From Streptomyces mayonensis (GTDB lineage: Bacteria > Actinomycetota > Actinomycetes > Streptomycetales > Streptomycetaceae), in contig NZ_JACBYP010000050.1 in NCBI RefSeq assembly GCF_018982965.1, positions 1 through 53,910 of the forward strand: a stretch of 53,910 nucleotides of DNA, read 5' to 3'. Below, one piece after another: positions 1 through 7,750 of this stretch; the first letter of the stretch is position 1; each line of letters opens with the position of its first letter. The position numbers and the translations under genes are program-made. The notes under the pieces are model-generated. The model searched no databases. It saw only the letters and a program-made list of their open reading frames with translations, and had not been told where the DNA came from.

Positions 1-155
1 GCCCGGACCCCCTCCGCCTTCACCCGTCCCGCCCGCGGCCCCTCCGTCTTCCTCCCTTCCGCCTTCGACCGTCCCGCCTGCGTCCGGTGCGGCTTCGTCC
101 GCATCGGCTTCGGCTGCACCGGCTTCGGCTGCATCGGTTCTTCCGGTCCGGTCAT
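1..155 (-). CDS. Truncated gene at window edge, N-terminal ~51 codons (unidentified)
   Basis: On the minus strand an ATG at 155-153 overlaps the TGA stop of the upstream flavin oxidoreductase gene in a 4-nt ATGA, and the frame stays open to the window edge. The other tight junctions of this operon have the same overlap, which is the main reason to call it. The visible residues are low complexity (repeated PKPxQ-like units from an 18-bp DNA repeat at about 88-125, then Arg/Lys/Gly-rich), so no domain can be recognised. By context it may be a second flavin-dependent monooxygenase, but that is inference. The true start could also lie beyond the edge. Confidence 0.45.
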   Translation of the reverse strand, partial: MTGPEEPMQPKPVQPKPMRTKPHRTQAGRSKAEGRKTEGPRAGRVKAEGVR

Positions 156-1246
156 GACGCTCCCTGCGCGACGGCGTACTGGTTGGCGGGCCGGGCCAGG
201 TCCAGGTGGTCCCGGAGCGTGCTGCCCGGGTAGAAGGTGCGGAACAGTCCCCGGTGCTGGAGCAGGGACACGGTGCCGTTGACGAGGCGTTCCAGGTCAC
301 GGCGCGGCTCGACCGGGGCGAGGTGGAAGCCGTCGACGGTGCCCTCGCGGTGCCAGGCGGTGATCAGTTCGGCCAGGTCGACGGGGCCGCCCCGGTACAA
401 CGGGCCGCGCGGTGTGGGGCGGGGGCCGCCTCCGCCGTGGCCGGGAGCGGCCGCGTACTCGCCGTCGCCGAGGTCGACGTCCAGGGCGGCGAGGACTCGC
501 AGGCCGTCCGGGTCGCGGCCGTGCGCCGCCGCGGACGCCCGCAGGCCGGCCCGCACCTCGGCGGCCTGGGCGGGGTGCGCGGTGCGGACGAGGGCCACGT
601 CGGCGTACCGGGCGGCGACCGCACGCGCCGGCCGCGCGGTGGCGTCGACGAGGCGTACGGGATGGCCCTGCGGGGGGCGCGGCACGGTCGAGGGGCCCCT
701 GACCGAGAACGCCGAGCCGGTGAAGTCGACGTGGTGCAGCTTGTCCCGGTCGACGAGGCGGCCGGTGGCCACGTCCCGGATCCGGGCGCCGTCCTCCCGG
801 CTGTCCCACAGGCGCGCCGCCACGTCGGCGGCCTCGCCGGCCTCCCGCCACAGCACGTCGGCGGGCGCGGCGTGCCGCCGGCCGAACAGGCGGGCCTCGC
901 CCTCGGTGGTGGACACCTCGATCCGCCAGCCGGCCCGGCCCCGGCTGACCCAGTCGAGGGTGGCCACGGCGGCCTGGACGTGGAAGGGCTCGGTGTGGGT
1001 GGTGGTGACGGTGGGGACCAGGCCGACGCGCCGGGTCACCGGCGCCACCCGGGACAGGACGGAGAGCGCGTCGGGGCCGGGACGGGCGAAGGCGTCGTCC
1101 AGGGTCACGAAGTCGAGCGCACCCCGTTCGGCGAGCCGCGCGGCCTCCAGGTACTCGCCGGCGTCGTACACCGACCGCCGGTCGAGGGCGGCGGCCAGGT
1201 GCAGCCGCCGGCGGCCGGTGGAGGGAGCGGGGGTCGCAGGGGTCAT
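152..1246 (-). CDS. LLM-class flavin-dependent oxidoreductase (luciferase-like)
   Basis: 364-residue protein of the bacterial-luciferase-like FMNH2-dependent monooxygenase fold. The N-terminal part reads LHLAAALDRR, then AARLAERGALDFVTLDD, TRRVGLVPTVTTTHTEPFHVQAAVATLDWVSRGRAGW (split by family-typical strands), with the conserved SRGRAGW segment. These match the start of NtaA/SnaA/DszA-type enzymes that desulfurise or oxidise small organic compounds using reduced flavin from a partner reductase. The start chosen is the ATG at 1246, with a GAGG-type ribosome site about 9 nt upstream; an in-frame extension further upstream runs through a 10-bp repeat and is unlikely to be coding. It lies 94 bp after the ABC ATPase gene in the same direction, so substrate import and oxidation are probably linked. 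The exact substrate cannot be read from the sequence. Confidence 0.85.
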   Translation of the reverse strand: MTPATPAPSTGRRRLHLAAALDRRSVYDAGEYLEAARLAERGALDFVTLDDAFARPGPDALSVLSRVAPVTRRVGLVPTVTTTHTEPFHVQAAVATLDWVSRGRAGWRIEVSTTEGEARLFGRRHAAPADVLWREAGEAADVAARLWDSREDGARIRDVATGRLVDRDKLHHVDFTGSAFSVRGPSTVPRPPQGHPVRLVDATARPARAVAARYADVALVRTAHPAQAAEVRAGLRASAAAHGRDPDGLRVLAALDVDLGDGEYAAAPGHGGGGPRPTPRGPLYRGGPVDLAELITAWHREGTVDGFHLAPVEPRRDLERLVNGTVSLLQHRGLFRTFYPGSTLRDHLDLARPANQYAVAQGAS

Positions 1247-1270
1247 GTGAGGGTCGTCCTCTTTCACGGG

Positions 1271-1310
1271 TCCTTCTCGGTCCTTCTCGGTCCTTCTCGG
1301 TCCTTCTCGT
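1271..1310. repeat. 4 x 10-bp tandem repeat in operon spacer
   Basis: Unit TCCTTCTCGG repeated four times (last copy ends GT) in the only sizeable gap of the minus-strand operon, between the ATPase stop (1341) and the oxidoreductase start (1246). It has no matching inverted arm, so it is not a simple terminator. Confidence 0.9.
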
Positions 1311-1340
1311 CGGGCGCTTCGGGGCCGCCTCGGGGCCGGC

Positions 1341-2138
1341 TCAGAGCACCTTGGAGAGGAACGCCCGGGTGCGTTCGTGCCGCGGGCGGTCCAGTACGTC
1401 ACCGGGCGGGCCCTGTTCGACGATGCGTCCGTCGTCCATGAAGACCACCGTGTCGGCGACCTCGCGGGCGAAACCGATCTCGTGCGTGACGACGATCATG
1501 GTGGTGCCCCGGCGGGCCAGGTCCTTGATGACGTCGAGGACCTCGCCGACCAGTTCCGGGTCGAGTGCGGACGTCGGCTCGTCGAACAGCAGCAGCCTCG
1601 GCTCCAGGGCGAGCGCCCGCGCGATGGCCACCCGCTGCTGCTGTCCGCCGGACAGGTGCCGCGGGTAGGCGGTCTCCTTGTCGGCGAGGCCCACCCGCTC
1701 CAGCAGCCGGCGGGCCGCCTCGACGGCCTCGCGGCGCGGGCGTCCGAGCGCGGAGACCGGCGCCTCGGTGATGTTCTCCAGGACGGTCAGGTGCGGGAAG
1801 AGGTGGAAGTTCTGGAAGACGAAACCGATCCGCGTGCGCTGCTTGAGCACCTCGCGCTCGGGCAGTTCGCGCAGCCGGTCGCCGGTGCGCCGGTAGCCGA
1901 TGAGGACGCCGTCCACGCTGATCACGCCCCGGTCCACCTTCTCCAGGTGGTTGACGGTGCGCAGCAGCGTCGACTTCCCGGATCCGGAGGGCCCGAGGAC
2001 CACGGTCACCTCGCCGGTGCGTACGGTGAGGTCGATGCCCTTGAGCACGTGGAGCGGACCGAAGCTCTTGTGCACGGACCGGATGTCGACCATGACACCC
2101 GTGCCGCCGGGGACTTTCGTGCCGTTCGGGACGCTCAT
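1341..2138 (-). CDS. Polar amino-acid-type ABC transporter ATP-binding protein
   Basis: 265-residue ATPase of the GlnQ/HisP (PAAT) family that energises uptake through the permease encoded two genes upstream. Visible motifs: Walker A GPSGSGKST (about residue 47), Q-loop VFQNFHLFPH, signature LSGGQQQRVAIARALA, Walker B LLLFDEPTSALD and switch His VVTHE. The start is the ATG at 2138, which overlaps the TGA of the FAD-protein gene as ATGA, implying translational coupling. The paired binding protein is the divergent lipoprotein at 5315. Only one permease gene is present, so the permease probably acts as a homodimer. Confidence 0.95.
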   Translation of the reverse strand: MSVPNGTKVPGGTGVMVDIRSVHKSFGPLHVLKGIDLTVRTGEVTVVLGPSGSGKSTLLRTVNHLEKVDRGVISVDGVLIGYRRTGDRLRELPEREVLKQRTRIGFVFQNFHLFPHLTVLENITEAPVSALGRPRREAVEAARRLLERVGLADKETAYPRHLSGGQQQRVAIARALALEPRLLLFDEPTSALDPELVGEVLDVIKDLARRGTTMIVVTHEIGFAREVADTVVFMDDGRIVEQGPPGDVLDRPRHERTRAFLSKVL

Positions 2139-3994
2139 CGGGAGGACTCCTCGAGCTGGGGAGGGTGCGGTGCCGCGGATCCGCCGGGCGCCCGCAGGAA
2201 GGTCAGTACGGCCCGTGCGGTGGCGTCGTTCTGCCGGAAGGCGACTCCGCCGGTACGGGGCCGCGTGAAGGCGCCCGAGCCGCGCGCGTCGGTGTGCGGG
2301 CCGAGCGCGAACCGGCGCGGGTGCGGCCGGCCGTCCCGGTCGAGGACCCGTCCGTCGGTCCGGTCCACGGCCAGCAGCCCGTCCGGCGTCGCCGCGGCGC
2401 CGTCGGCGTGCAGCGCGCGCAGCAGCGGGTCGCGGGACCGCTCGACGGTGGGGTGCGGCAGCCGCGCCTCGACCAGGGTCCGCGCCTCCACGACGGTGCC
2501 CGGCACTCCGGCGCCGCTCGCCCGGAACACCCCGTCCTCGGTCCTGACCGACATCCCGGCGCCGAGGAAGCGCACCACACCGGCCCTGGACAGAGCGAGC
2601 AGTTGCCGCAGCCGGGGCCCGGGCGGACCGGAGGCGAGGTAGCTGAAGAAGCCGTGCCACCAGCCGCCGATGTCGCCGAGGCGGACCAGTTGCCCGTAGA
2701 CGGAGAGCAGGGCGAGGAAGACGGCCAGGTCGGGGCTGTGTGCCGGGTCGTGGCGGCGCCGCAGGTCGGCCTCGACGTACCGGCGCAGTCCTTCCTGGAG
2801 TTCCCCGGGTGAGCCGTACCGGATCCCGTCGAGGGGGCGGTCGAGCGCGGCGAGGTCCAGCCGGTCGGCCGGGTCGGGCACGGCGGCGGCGACCAGGACG
2901 GCCCGCTCGGCAGGTCCCGCGGTGGCGTACCGCGCCTCGAAGGCCGCCCAGTCGCCGGTGACCCGCTCGGGGTGGGCGGTGAAAAGGCGGTGGTAGTGGG
3001 CGAAGCCCAGTTCCTTCTCGACCAGCGGCCACACGTCCCGGCGGAAGTCGAAGCCGTCCGGCCGGGCCAGGAGCGCGTCGGTCTCGGCGGGCCCGAAGAA
3101 CCTCGGCAGCGGCGGCCGGTCGCCCGTCCAGTCGTAGCCGATCTTCGCGTGGTACGGCACTCCGCGCCGCGAACCGGCGTACAGCACCGGCTCCCGTCCG
3201 GAGGGCACGTACGTGTCGCCGTCGTAGCGGCCGCCCCTGCCCTCGGTCAGCAGCACCATCAGGTCGACGAAGGCCAGGCCGAGGCCGCGCACGAGGACCG
3301 GCTCCCCCGGCCGCAGCCCGGACAGGTCGCTGTCGGCGGTGAAGTCCGGCTGGAGGTGGAGCAGGTTGTGCTCGCGGGCGTACGCGGACAACTCCCGCTG
3401 CTCGTCGTCGGGTTCGGCGTCGAGGTGGCCGAGGGTGAGGACGACCAGGTCGGCGAGGAGAGGTCGTTCACGGCCCCGGAGCCAGACCCGCTGGCGTTCA
3501 CCGGGCGAGCCGTCGACGCGCACCGCGTGGCGTGCGTGGTGGTGGACGGCGACGTCCGGGGGCAGCTGCGCGACGGCGCGCTCGTACACCCAGCGCAGGT
3601 AGCCGCCCTGGGTCCGGCGGTCGGCGAAGGTGCTGCCGTCCAGGCCCGCCCACTCGTGCAGGGTGGGCCCCGGCCGTACCGGGCCGGCCATCTCGACCGT
3701 GTCGTCGGTGAACATGGTGACGTCCTCGGCGTGCGAGTTCATCCACAGCAGCGGCGACTGCTCCGCGCGCCAGATGCGCCCGGCACCCGGCGGGTGCGGG
3801 TCCACGAGGTGGATGTCGAGACCGCAGCCCGCGTACAGCTCGGCGGCGTTGGCGGCTATGCGCTCCAGCAGTCCGGTACCGCGCGGCCCGGCGCCGACGA
3901 CGACCAGCGCGGGGCGGGTGCCGGACGCCTCAGGGCTGCCGGACACGGGACGGGCTCCGGGCACGGGACGGGCTCCGGGCACGGGACGGCTCAT
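2135..3994 (-). CDS. FAD/NAD(P)-binding protein (NAD_binding_9-like)
   Basis: 619-residue protein opening with a dinucleotide-binding motif VVVGAGPRGTGLLERIAANA at about residues 31-50, the pattern of the FAD-NAD(P)-binding family PF13454. Further fold-typical segments include HLVDPHPPGAGRIWR, LLADLVVLTLGHLDAEP and VLVRGLGLAFVDLMVLL. It is encoded between permease and ATPase genes with ATGA overlaps at both ends, so it is made in step with the transporter. Inference: a flavoenzyme acting on the imported compound, or supplying reducing power to the flavin monooxygenase downstream. The N-terminus carries a short duplicated PGARPV unit. No characterised homologue with a proven substrate is known to me. 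Confidence 0.85.
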   Translation of the reverse strand: MSRPVPGARPVPGARPVSGSPEASGTRPALVVVGAGPRGTGLLERIAANAAELYAGCGLDIHLVDPHPPGAGRIWRAEQSPLLWMNSHAEDVTMFTDDTVEMAGPVRPGPTLHEWAGLDGSTFADRRTQGGYLRWVYERAVAQLPPDVAVHHHARHAVRVDGSPGERQRVWLRGRERPLLADLVVLTLGHLDAEPDDEQRELSAYAREHNLLHLQPDFTADSDLSGLRPGEPVLVRGLGLAFVDLMVLLTEGRGGRYDGDTYVPSGREPVLYAGSRRGVPYHAKIGYDWTGDRPPLPRFFGPAETDALLARPDGFDFRRDVWPLVEKELGFAHYHRLFTAHPERVTGDWAAFEARYATAGPAERAVLVAAAVPDPADRLDLAALDRPLDGIRYGSPGELQEGLRRYVEADLRRRHDPAHSPDLAVFLALLSVYGQLVRLGDIGGWWHGFFSYLASGPPGPRLRQLLALSRAGVVRFLGAGMSVRTEDGVFRASGAGVPGTVVEARTLVEARLPHPTVERSRDPLLRALHADGAAATPDGLLAVDRTDGRVLDRDGRPHPRRFALGPHTDARGSGAFTRPRTGGVAFRQNDATARAVLTFLRAPGGSAAPHPPQLEESSR

Positions 3995-4848
3995 CGCGTG
4001 CGCTCCGTGCCGCGGGCGTAGTGCTTCTCGACGTAGTACTGGCCGACGCCGAGCAGCGAGGTGACGACGGTGTACCAGACGGTGGCCACCATCAGCAGCG
4101 GGATGACCTGGTAGGTGCGGTGGTAGACGAGCTGCACCGAGTAGAGCAGGTCCTGCACGGCGATGACGCTGACGATGGAGGTGCCCTTGAGGGTGCCGAT
4201 CAGCATGTTCCCGGCCGGCGGCACGATGGAGCGCATGGCCTGCGGGAGCACGATCCGCCGCCAGCGGCGCCACCGGCTCAGCCCGAGCGCCTGCGCGGCC
4301 TCGATCTGGCCGCGGTCCACGGCGAGGATGCCGCCGCGCACCACCTCGGCGGCGTACGCGGCCTCGTGCAGGGTGAGGCCGATGACCGCGACGGTGACCG
4401 GGCCGAGCAGGTCGACGGTCTTCACACCGAGGATCTGCGGGTAGAGGGCGCCGATGTTGAACCACAGCAGCAGTTGCACCAGGATCGGTATCGACCGGAA
4501 CAGCCACACGTAGCCCCAGCTCACCGCGCGCAGCACGGGGTTGGCGGAGAGCCGGAACGCGGCGAGCAACGTGCCCAGCGCGAAGCCGAGGACCATGACG
4601 ACGGCGGTCAGCCACAGGGTGAGCCACAGGCCACGCAGGACGGCGTCCGAAGTGAACCAGTCAGCGACGACGCCCCACTGGAACGCGTCGTTGCGCAGCA
4701 CGGAGTTGACGGCGAGACCGAGGAGGACCAGGACGACGACGGCGGCCGTCCACTGGCCGAGACGGCGTTGCGGGACGATCCGCGGGAGGTCCGCACCGTC
4801 CGGTGTCTCCGGTACGGCGGCGGACTTGGTGAGGGTGTCGGAGGACAT
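3991..4848 (-). CDS. Polar amino-acid-type ABC transporter permease
   Basis: 285-residue membrane protein of the HisM/GlnP family. It has an N-terminal membrane segment (WTAAVVVLVLLGLAV), further helices, and the EAA-type loop EAAQALGLSRWRRWRRIVLPQA that contacts the ATPase. The start chosen is the ATG at 4848 because GGAG lies 7 nt upstream; an upstream in-frame ATG at 4866 has no ribosome site. Its stop overlaps the next start as ATGA. First gene of the minus-strand operon, divergent from the binding-protein gene. Confidence 0.93.
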   Translation of the reverse strand: MSSDTLTKSAAVPETPDGADLPRIVPQRRLGQWTAAVVVLVLLGLAVNSVLRNDAFQWGVVADWFTSDAVLRGLWLTLWLTAVVMVLGFALGTLLAAFRLSANPVLRAVSWGYVWLFRSIPILVQLLLWFNIGALYPQILGVKTVDLLGPVTVAVIGLTLHEAAYAAEVVRGGILAVDRGQIEAAQALGLSRWRRWRRIVLPQAMRSIVPPAGNMLIGTLKGTSIVSVIAVQDLLYSVQLVYHRTYQVIPLLMVATVWYTVVTSLLGVGQYYVEKHYARGTERTR

Positions 4849-4932
4849 GCGAAGGCTCCGTGACATCGAGTCAGTCGGACACGGTGGGTGGTGCCTTCAC
4901 ACGGCCGAGCCCCTCAGCAAGGCCGTCCGCCG

Positions 4933-4963
4933 AGAGTACGGGGGCACTTCGCCCCGCTGTCAA
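4933..4963 (-). promoter_or_regulatory. Candidate promoter of the minus-strand transporter/monooxygenase operon
   Basis: On the minus strand TTGACA (4963-4958) and TACTCT (4938-4933) are separated by 19 nt. An inverted repeat GGGGC-acttc-GCCCC at 4941-4955 fills most of the spacer and could be an operator. The spacing is a little long, so this is tentative. Confidence 0.4.
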
Positions 4964-5033
4964 GGCTGTCCACACTGTGAGCAGCCCGTCTCAGGTCGTT
5001 GACGCGGAACCGGATGCCTGTTCCACTTGGCCC

Positions 5034-5105
5034 ATGCATCCGCAGCAGTGGCTGGTCACGCGCTCCCACATCGACTTCGGTCGAGTGTGGTCCTGTTCCT
5101 GTTGA
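5034..5105 (+). CDS. Actinobacterial cysteine-type leader peptide (uORF)
   Basis: A 23-codon frame, ATG to TGA, begins MHPQQWLVTRSHIDF and ends RVWSCSC. The Arg-Ser-His-x-Asp core followed by Arg-Val-x-Ser and terminal cysteines matches the short 'putative leader peptide' class that, from memory, precedes sulfur and cysteine genes in Streptomyces; comparable C-terminal Cys-rich uORFs in mycobacteria act as cysteine-responsive attenuators. No ribosome site precedes the ATG. A weak promoter (TTGACG 4999-5004, TCCACT 5022-5027) would place transcription start at about the A of the ATG, so translation may be leaderless. It lies about 210 nt upstream of the binding-protein gene and is its likely regulator. 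Confidence 0.75.
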   Translation: MHPQQWLVTRSHIDFGRVWSCSC

Positions 5106-5314
5106 GCCGACCCCGCTGCCTGCCCTGACCGCCTGACCCGCCGGGGACCTCCCGGGCTCTCGCCGTTCTCCGGCCACCCGTTTCCCAGGTCACCCGTACC
5201 TCCGGCCACCCGTGCCGTCGGCCGCCGGTTTCTCCCACGCTGTCCCGCACCGCCTTCACACGCGCCCTCCCCTCGCGCCGTTCCCCGCCTCCGGCCTCAG
5301 GAGACCCACTGACC
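5106..5314 (+). promoter_or_regulatory. Leader region between uORF and binding-protein gene
   Basis: 209-nt untranslated stretch between the leader peptide stop and the lipoprotein gene. It contains a short hairpin CCGGG-gacct-CCCGG (5141-5155) and two copies of TCCGGCCACCCGT at about 5173 and 5206. A C-rich, G-poor stretch follows (about 5215-5290), which would suit Rho-dependent rather than intrinsic attenuation if translation of the Cys codons stalls. That mechanism is inference. Confidence 0.35.
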
Positions 5315-6262
5315 ATGCGTACGCCCACGCGTGCCCGAAAAGGGCTCTTCGCCCCCTCCGTCCTCCTCGTCTCGGCGGCCCTCCTGCTCTCCGCCTGCGG
5401 CTCCGGCGATCCCGCCGCGGACGCCGCGGGGGCGGCGGGCGGTCCCGACGCGATCCCGACCGCGGACGTCGTCTCCGGCATCGGCGAGAACGCGGACGCC
5501 GTGAAGCTGCTGCCGCCCGGCACCAGCGAACTCACCCTCGCGGTCAGTGTCAGCGGCAACCCGCCGGGCAACGCCTACCTGCCCGACGGCAAGACGCTGA
5601 CCGGCCAGGACGTCGACTTCGCGCATGCCGTCGGCAACGCCCTCGGCATCTCGCTCAGGACCGAGCAGGCCTCCTTCGAGGCGATCCTGCCCGCCCTGGA
5701 CAGCGGCAAGTTCGACATCGGCGCCAGCAACTTCGGGGTGACCGAGGAGCGGCGCAGGACCATCGACTTCGTCACCTACATCAACGACGGCCAGGGCTTC
5801 GCCGCCCGCGAGGACAGCGAGTTGTCCGAGGTCACCGACTTGAAGCAGCTGTGCGGCCGGAAGGTGGCGACCGGTGCGGGCACCACCTTCGAGGCGACCC
5901 TGGAGGAGAGCCGGCACCTGTGCACGGACGCGGGTGACGATGCCTACACCGTGCAGACCTACAGCGAGCCGGGCGCGCTGTGGTCCTCGCTCCAGCAGGG
6001 CCGCAGCGACATCGTGATGTCCACGATCAACGGCCTGCGCTACGCGGTGGCCCACCAGCAGGGGCTGAAGTTCCTGAACGAGTTCCACCGCCTGGACGTC
6101 GGTTTCGCCCTCAAGAAGGGGTCGAAACTGGCGCCCGCCCTGCAGACCGCGGTGAACGGACTGATCGCCGACGGGACGTACGCCCGGATCCTGAAGAAGT
6201 GGGACACGACGGAGTCGGCGATCGAGAAGTCCGAGATCTCACCCCCGGAGCTGACGGGGTGA
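5315..6262 (+). CDS. Lipoprotein solute-binding protein of ABC transporter (SBP_bac_3 type)
   Basis: 315-residue extracellular binding protein. The N-terminus is a lipoprotein signal: basic MRTPTRARK, hydrophobic core, then lipobox LLSAC with the lipidated Cys near residue 28. The mature part has the family 3 pattern: LTGQDVDFAHAVGNALGI, FEAILPALDSGKFDIGASNFGVTEERR (spread over two segments), and C-terminal GTYARILKKWD. AGGAG lies 11-15 nt upstream of the ATG. It is divergent from the permease/ATPase genes and surely supplies ligand to them. The Cys leader peptide upstream points to a sulfur-containing ligand (cystine-like or an organosulfur compound); this is inference. Confidence 0.92.
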   Translation: MRTPTRARKGLFAPSVLLVSAALLLSACGSGDPAADAAGAAGGPDAIPTADVVSGIGENADAVKLLPPGTSELTLAVSVSGNPPGNAYLPDGKTLTGQDVDFAHAVGNALGISLRTEQASFEAILPALDSGKFDIGASNFGVTEERRRTIDFVTYINDGQGFAAREDSELSEVTDLKQLCGRKVATGAGTTFEATLEESRHLCTDAGDDAYTVQTYSEPGALWSSLQQGRSDIVMSTINGLRYAVAHQQGLKFLNEFHRLDVGFALKKGSKLAPALQTAVNGLIADGTYARILKKWDTTESAIEKSEISPPELTG

Positions 6263-6269
6263 CGGGCGC

Positions 6270-7463
6270 TCAGCAGCTGCACCCGCAGTCGCAGCCGTCG
6301 CAGCAGCAGCTGTCGCCGCAGTTGCTGCAGCAGTCGCAGCACTCGCAGCAGTCCCCGCAGCTCCCGCAGTCGCAGTTGGAGCACAGGCCTTCCTTGCGCT
6401 GACCGCTCCACGGGTCGTGGTAGGTGCCGCAGCACATCTGGCAGGTGCAGGCCAGCCCGACCCACACGGCGCACCCCGCGAGCAGCCCGCGCCGGTTGCG
6501 ACGGGGCGGCTCCGGGGGCGTCGGCCCGCCGGGGCCACCGGGCGCACCCGGGGTACCGGGCGCACCGGGAGGGGCGTACGGATGGTTGCCGTGGGCGCAC
6601 GCCACGGTGCCGAACGCGCGGTTGACCGATTCGCGCAGCTCGTGCACGAGCAGCCGGTGCACCAGCCGCCCGTCGCCGAACTCCGCCTCGCGCAGCGCGA
6701 GCCGCACCCCGTGCACGGCGTCGTCCGCGAGTCTCCGGGCCTCGGTGAGCGGTGTCCCGGTGGCGGTGAGCGGGTTCCAGGCACCGGAGGCGGCGTCGGA
6801 CTCCCGGTCCTCCACGGCGTCCAGGAGGTGCGCGAGCCGGCCGAAGAGGCGCCCGGCCTCGGCCAGCGGCCCGGCGTTCTCCGGGCGTCCGGCCAGATGC
6901 GCGGTGTGCGCGAAGGCGGCGGCGGTCGCGGTCTCGGTCGGCTCGGTGACGGTGAGCAGCGGTGTGCCGGGCCCCGCGAGCGCCTCGATGCCGCCCTGCC
7001 GGTCCACGGCGTCGACCAGTACGGCGGTGTCGAAGCCGACGGCACCTCCGCCACGCGCTCCGGCCGCGTCCCAGCCGGTGGCGATCCGGCGGGCGGCGAG
7101 CGCCACCGGCCTGCGGGCCAGCAGCCCGTCCCGGTCGGCGACGTGGTCGCGCACCTTGGCCGAGGCCAGCACCAGCGAGACGGCCGCCGCGAGCCGGGCG
7201 CCCTCGCCGTGGGCGACGGACGCGGTGCGCATCCCCCGCAGCGGGCAGGGCCCGGCGGTGCGCCGGCCGGCCCCCGCGCCGCCCGCCGCGGCCTGAGCCT
7301 CCGTCAAGACCGATATGAGCAGCCCGTCATAGTTCGTCACGATGCGCGCGAACTGTCCGTGATCCTTGCGGAGCGCGAGGCACAACCCGCACAAATGCGC
7401 CATCCACTGGCTCGTGAGGCTCTCCCCGAGCCGGTGCCTGCACGGCCTGACTATTCCGAACAC
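6270..7463 (-). CDS. DUF5685 family protein with Cys-rich tail
   Basis: 397-residue protein of a Streptomyces family annotated DUF5685, of unknown function. It begins MFGIVRPCRHRLGE and carries an HLCGLC motif near residue 24. The middle is largely alpha-helical and Ala-rich. The last ~67 residues hold about 23 cysteines, beginning CTCQMCCGTYHDPWSG and continuing as CC/CxC pairs to the end, which suggests metal or Fe-S binding or extensive disulfides. GTG start at 7463 with a GGGGGAAC ribosome site. It is convergent with the binding-protein gene (7-bp gap) and divergent from the sepF-like gene. Confidence 0.85.
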   Translation of the reverse strand: MFGIVRPCRHRLGESLTSQWMAHLCGLCLALRKDHGQFARIVTNYDGLLISVLTEAQAAAGGAGAGRRTAGPCPLRGMRTASVAHGEGARLAAAVSLVLASAKVRDHVADRDGLLARRPVALAARRIATGWDAAGARGGGAVGFDTAVLVDAVDRQGGIEALAGPGTPLLTVTEPTETATAAAFAHTAHLAGRPENAGPLAEAGRLFGRLAHLLDAVEDRESDAASGAWNPLTATGTPLTEARRLADDAVHGVRLALREAEFGDGRLVHRLLVHELRESVNRAFGTVACAHGNHPYAPPGAPGTPGAPGGPGGPTPPEPPRRNRRGLLAGCAVWVGLACTCQMCCGTYHDPWSGQRKEGLCSNCDCGSCGDCCECCDCCSNCGDSCCCDGCDCGCSC

Positions 7464-7520
7464 CTTGTTCCCCCGTGGTGGATGCGACCCTGAGCTGCGG
7501 CATCGTACCGACCGCGGCGT

Positions 7521-7551
7521 TCACCCGTACGCACCCGCCCTCACCCGTACG
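7521..7551. promoter_or_regulatory. Direct repeat TCACCCGTACG x2 in divergent promoter region
   Basis: Two identical 11-mers at 7521-7531 and 7541-7551, exactly 20 bp apart, in the 287-bp region between the DUF5685 gene and the sepF-like gene. Same-face spacing (two helical turns) suits cooperative protein binding. The 58-bp distance to the DUF5685 start favours control of that gene. The same 11-mer recurs at about 41287. Confidence 0.45.
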
Positions 7552-7690
7552 CCGAGAAGAATCATATTTCACTCACAGTCAGCATCCGTTTGGGAAACGA
7601 CCCTTGGGACACAAGGACTCTCGACGTATTGGCTGTGCACCAGTACCGTCACAAACCCCCCGCGCGGCGTCTATCCACTTGGCGCGACGT

Positions 7691-7717
7691 CCGCATCATG
7701 GATGACCATAGATGCGG
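7691..7717. promoter_or_regulatory. Inverted repeat CCGCATC-N13-GATGCGG upstream of sepF-like gene
   Basis: Perfect 7-bp arms around a 13-nt spacer that itself contains ATGG-atga-CCAT. It lies about 35 bp upstream of the sepF-like start, a position fitting an operator. No regulator can be named. Confidence 0.35.
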
Positions 7718-7750
7718 AAGCACGAATGACCGCTGTGAGAGGAGGCGTCC

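Noticed and set aside
4914..5177. Minus-strand frame ending in Cys as a second, divergent leader peptide
   Set aside because: It lacks the RxHxD core, and its start would lie inside or beyond the plus-strand leader; a single terminal Cys is weak evidence.
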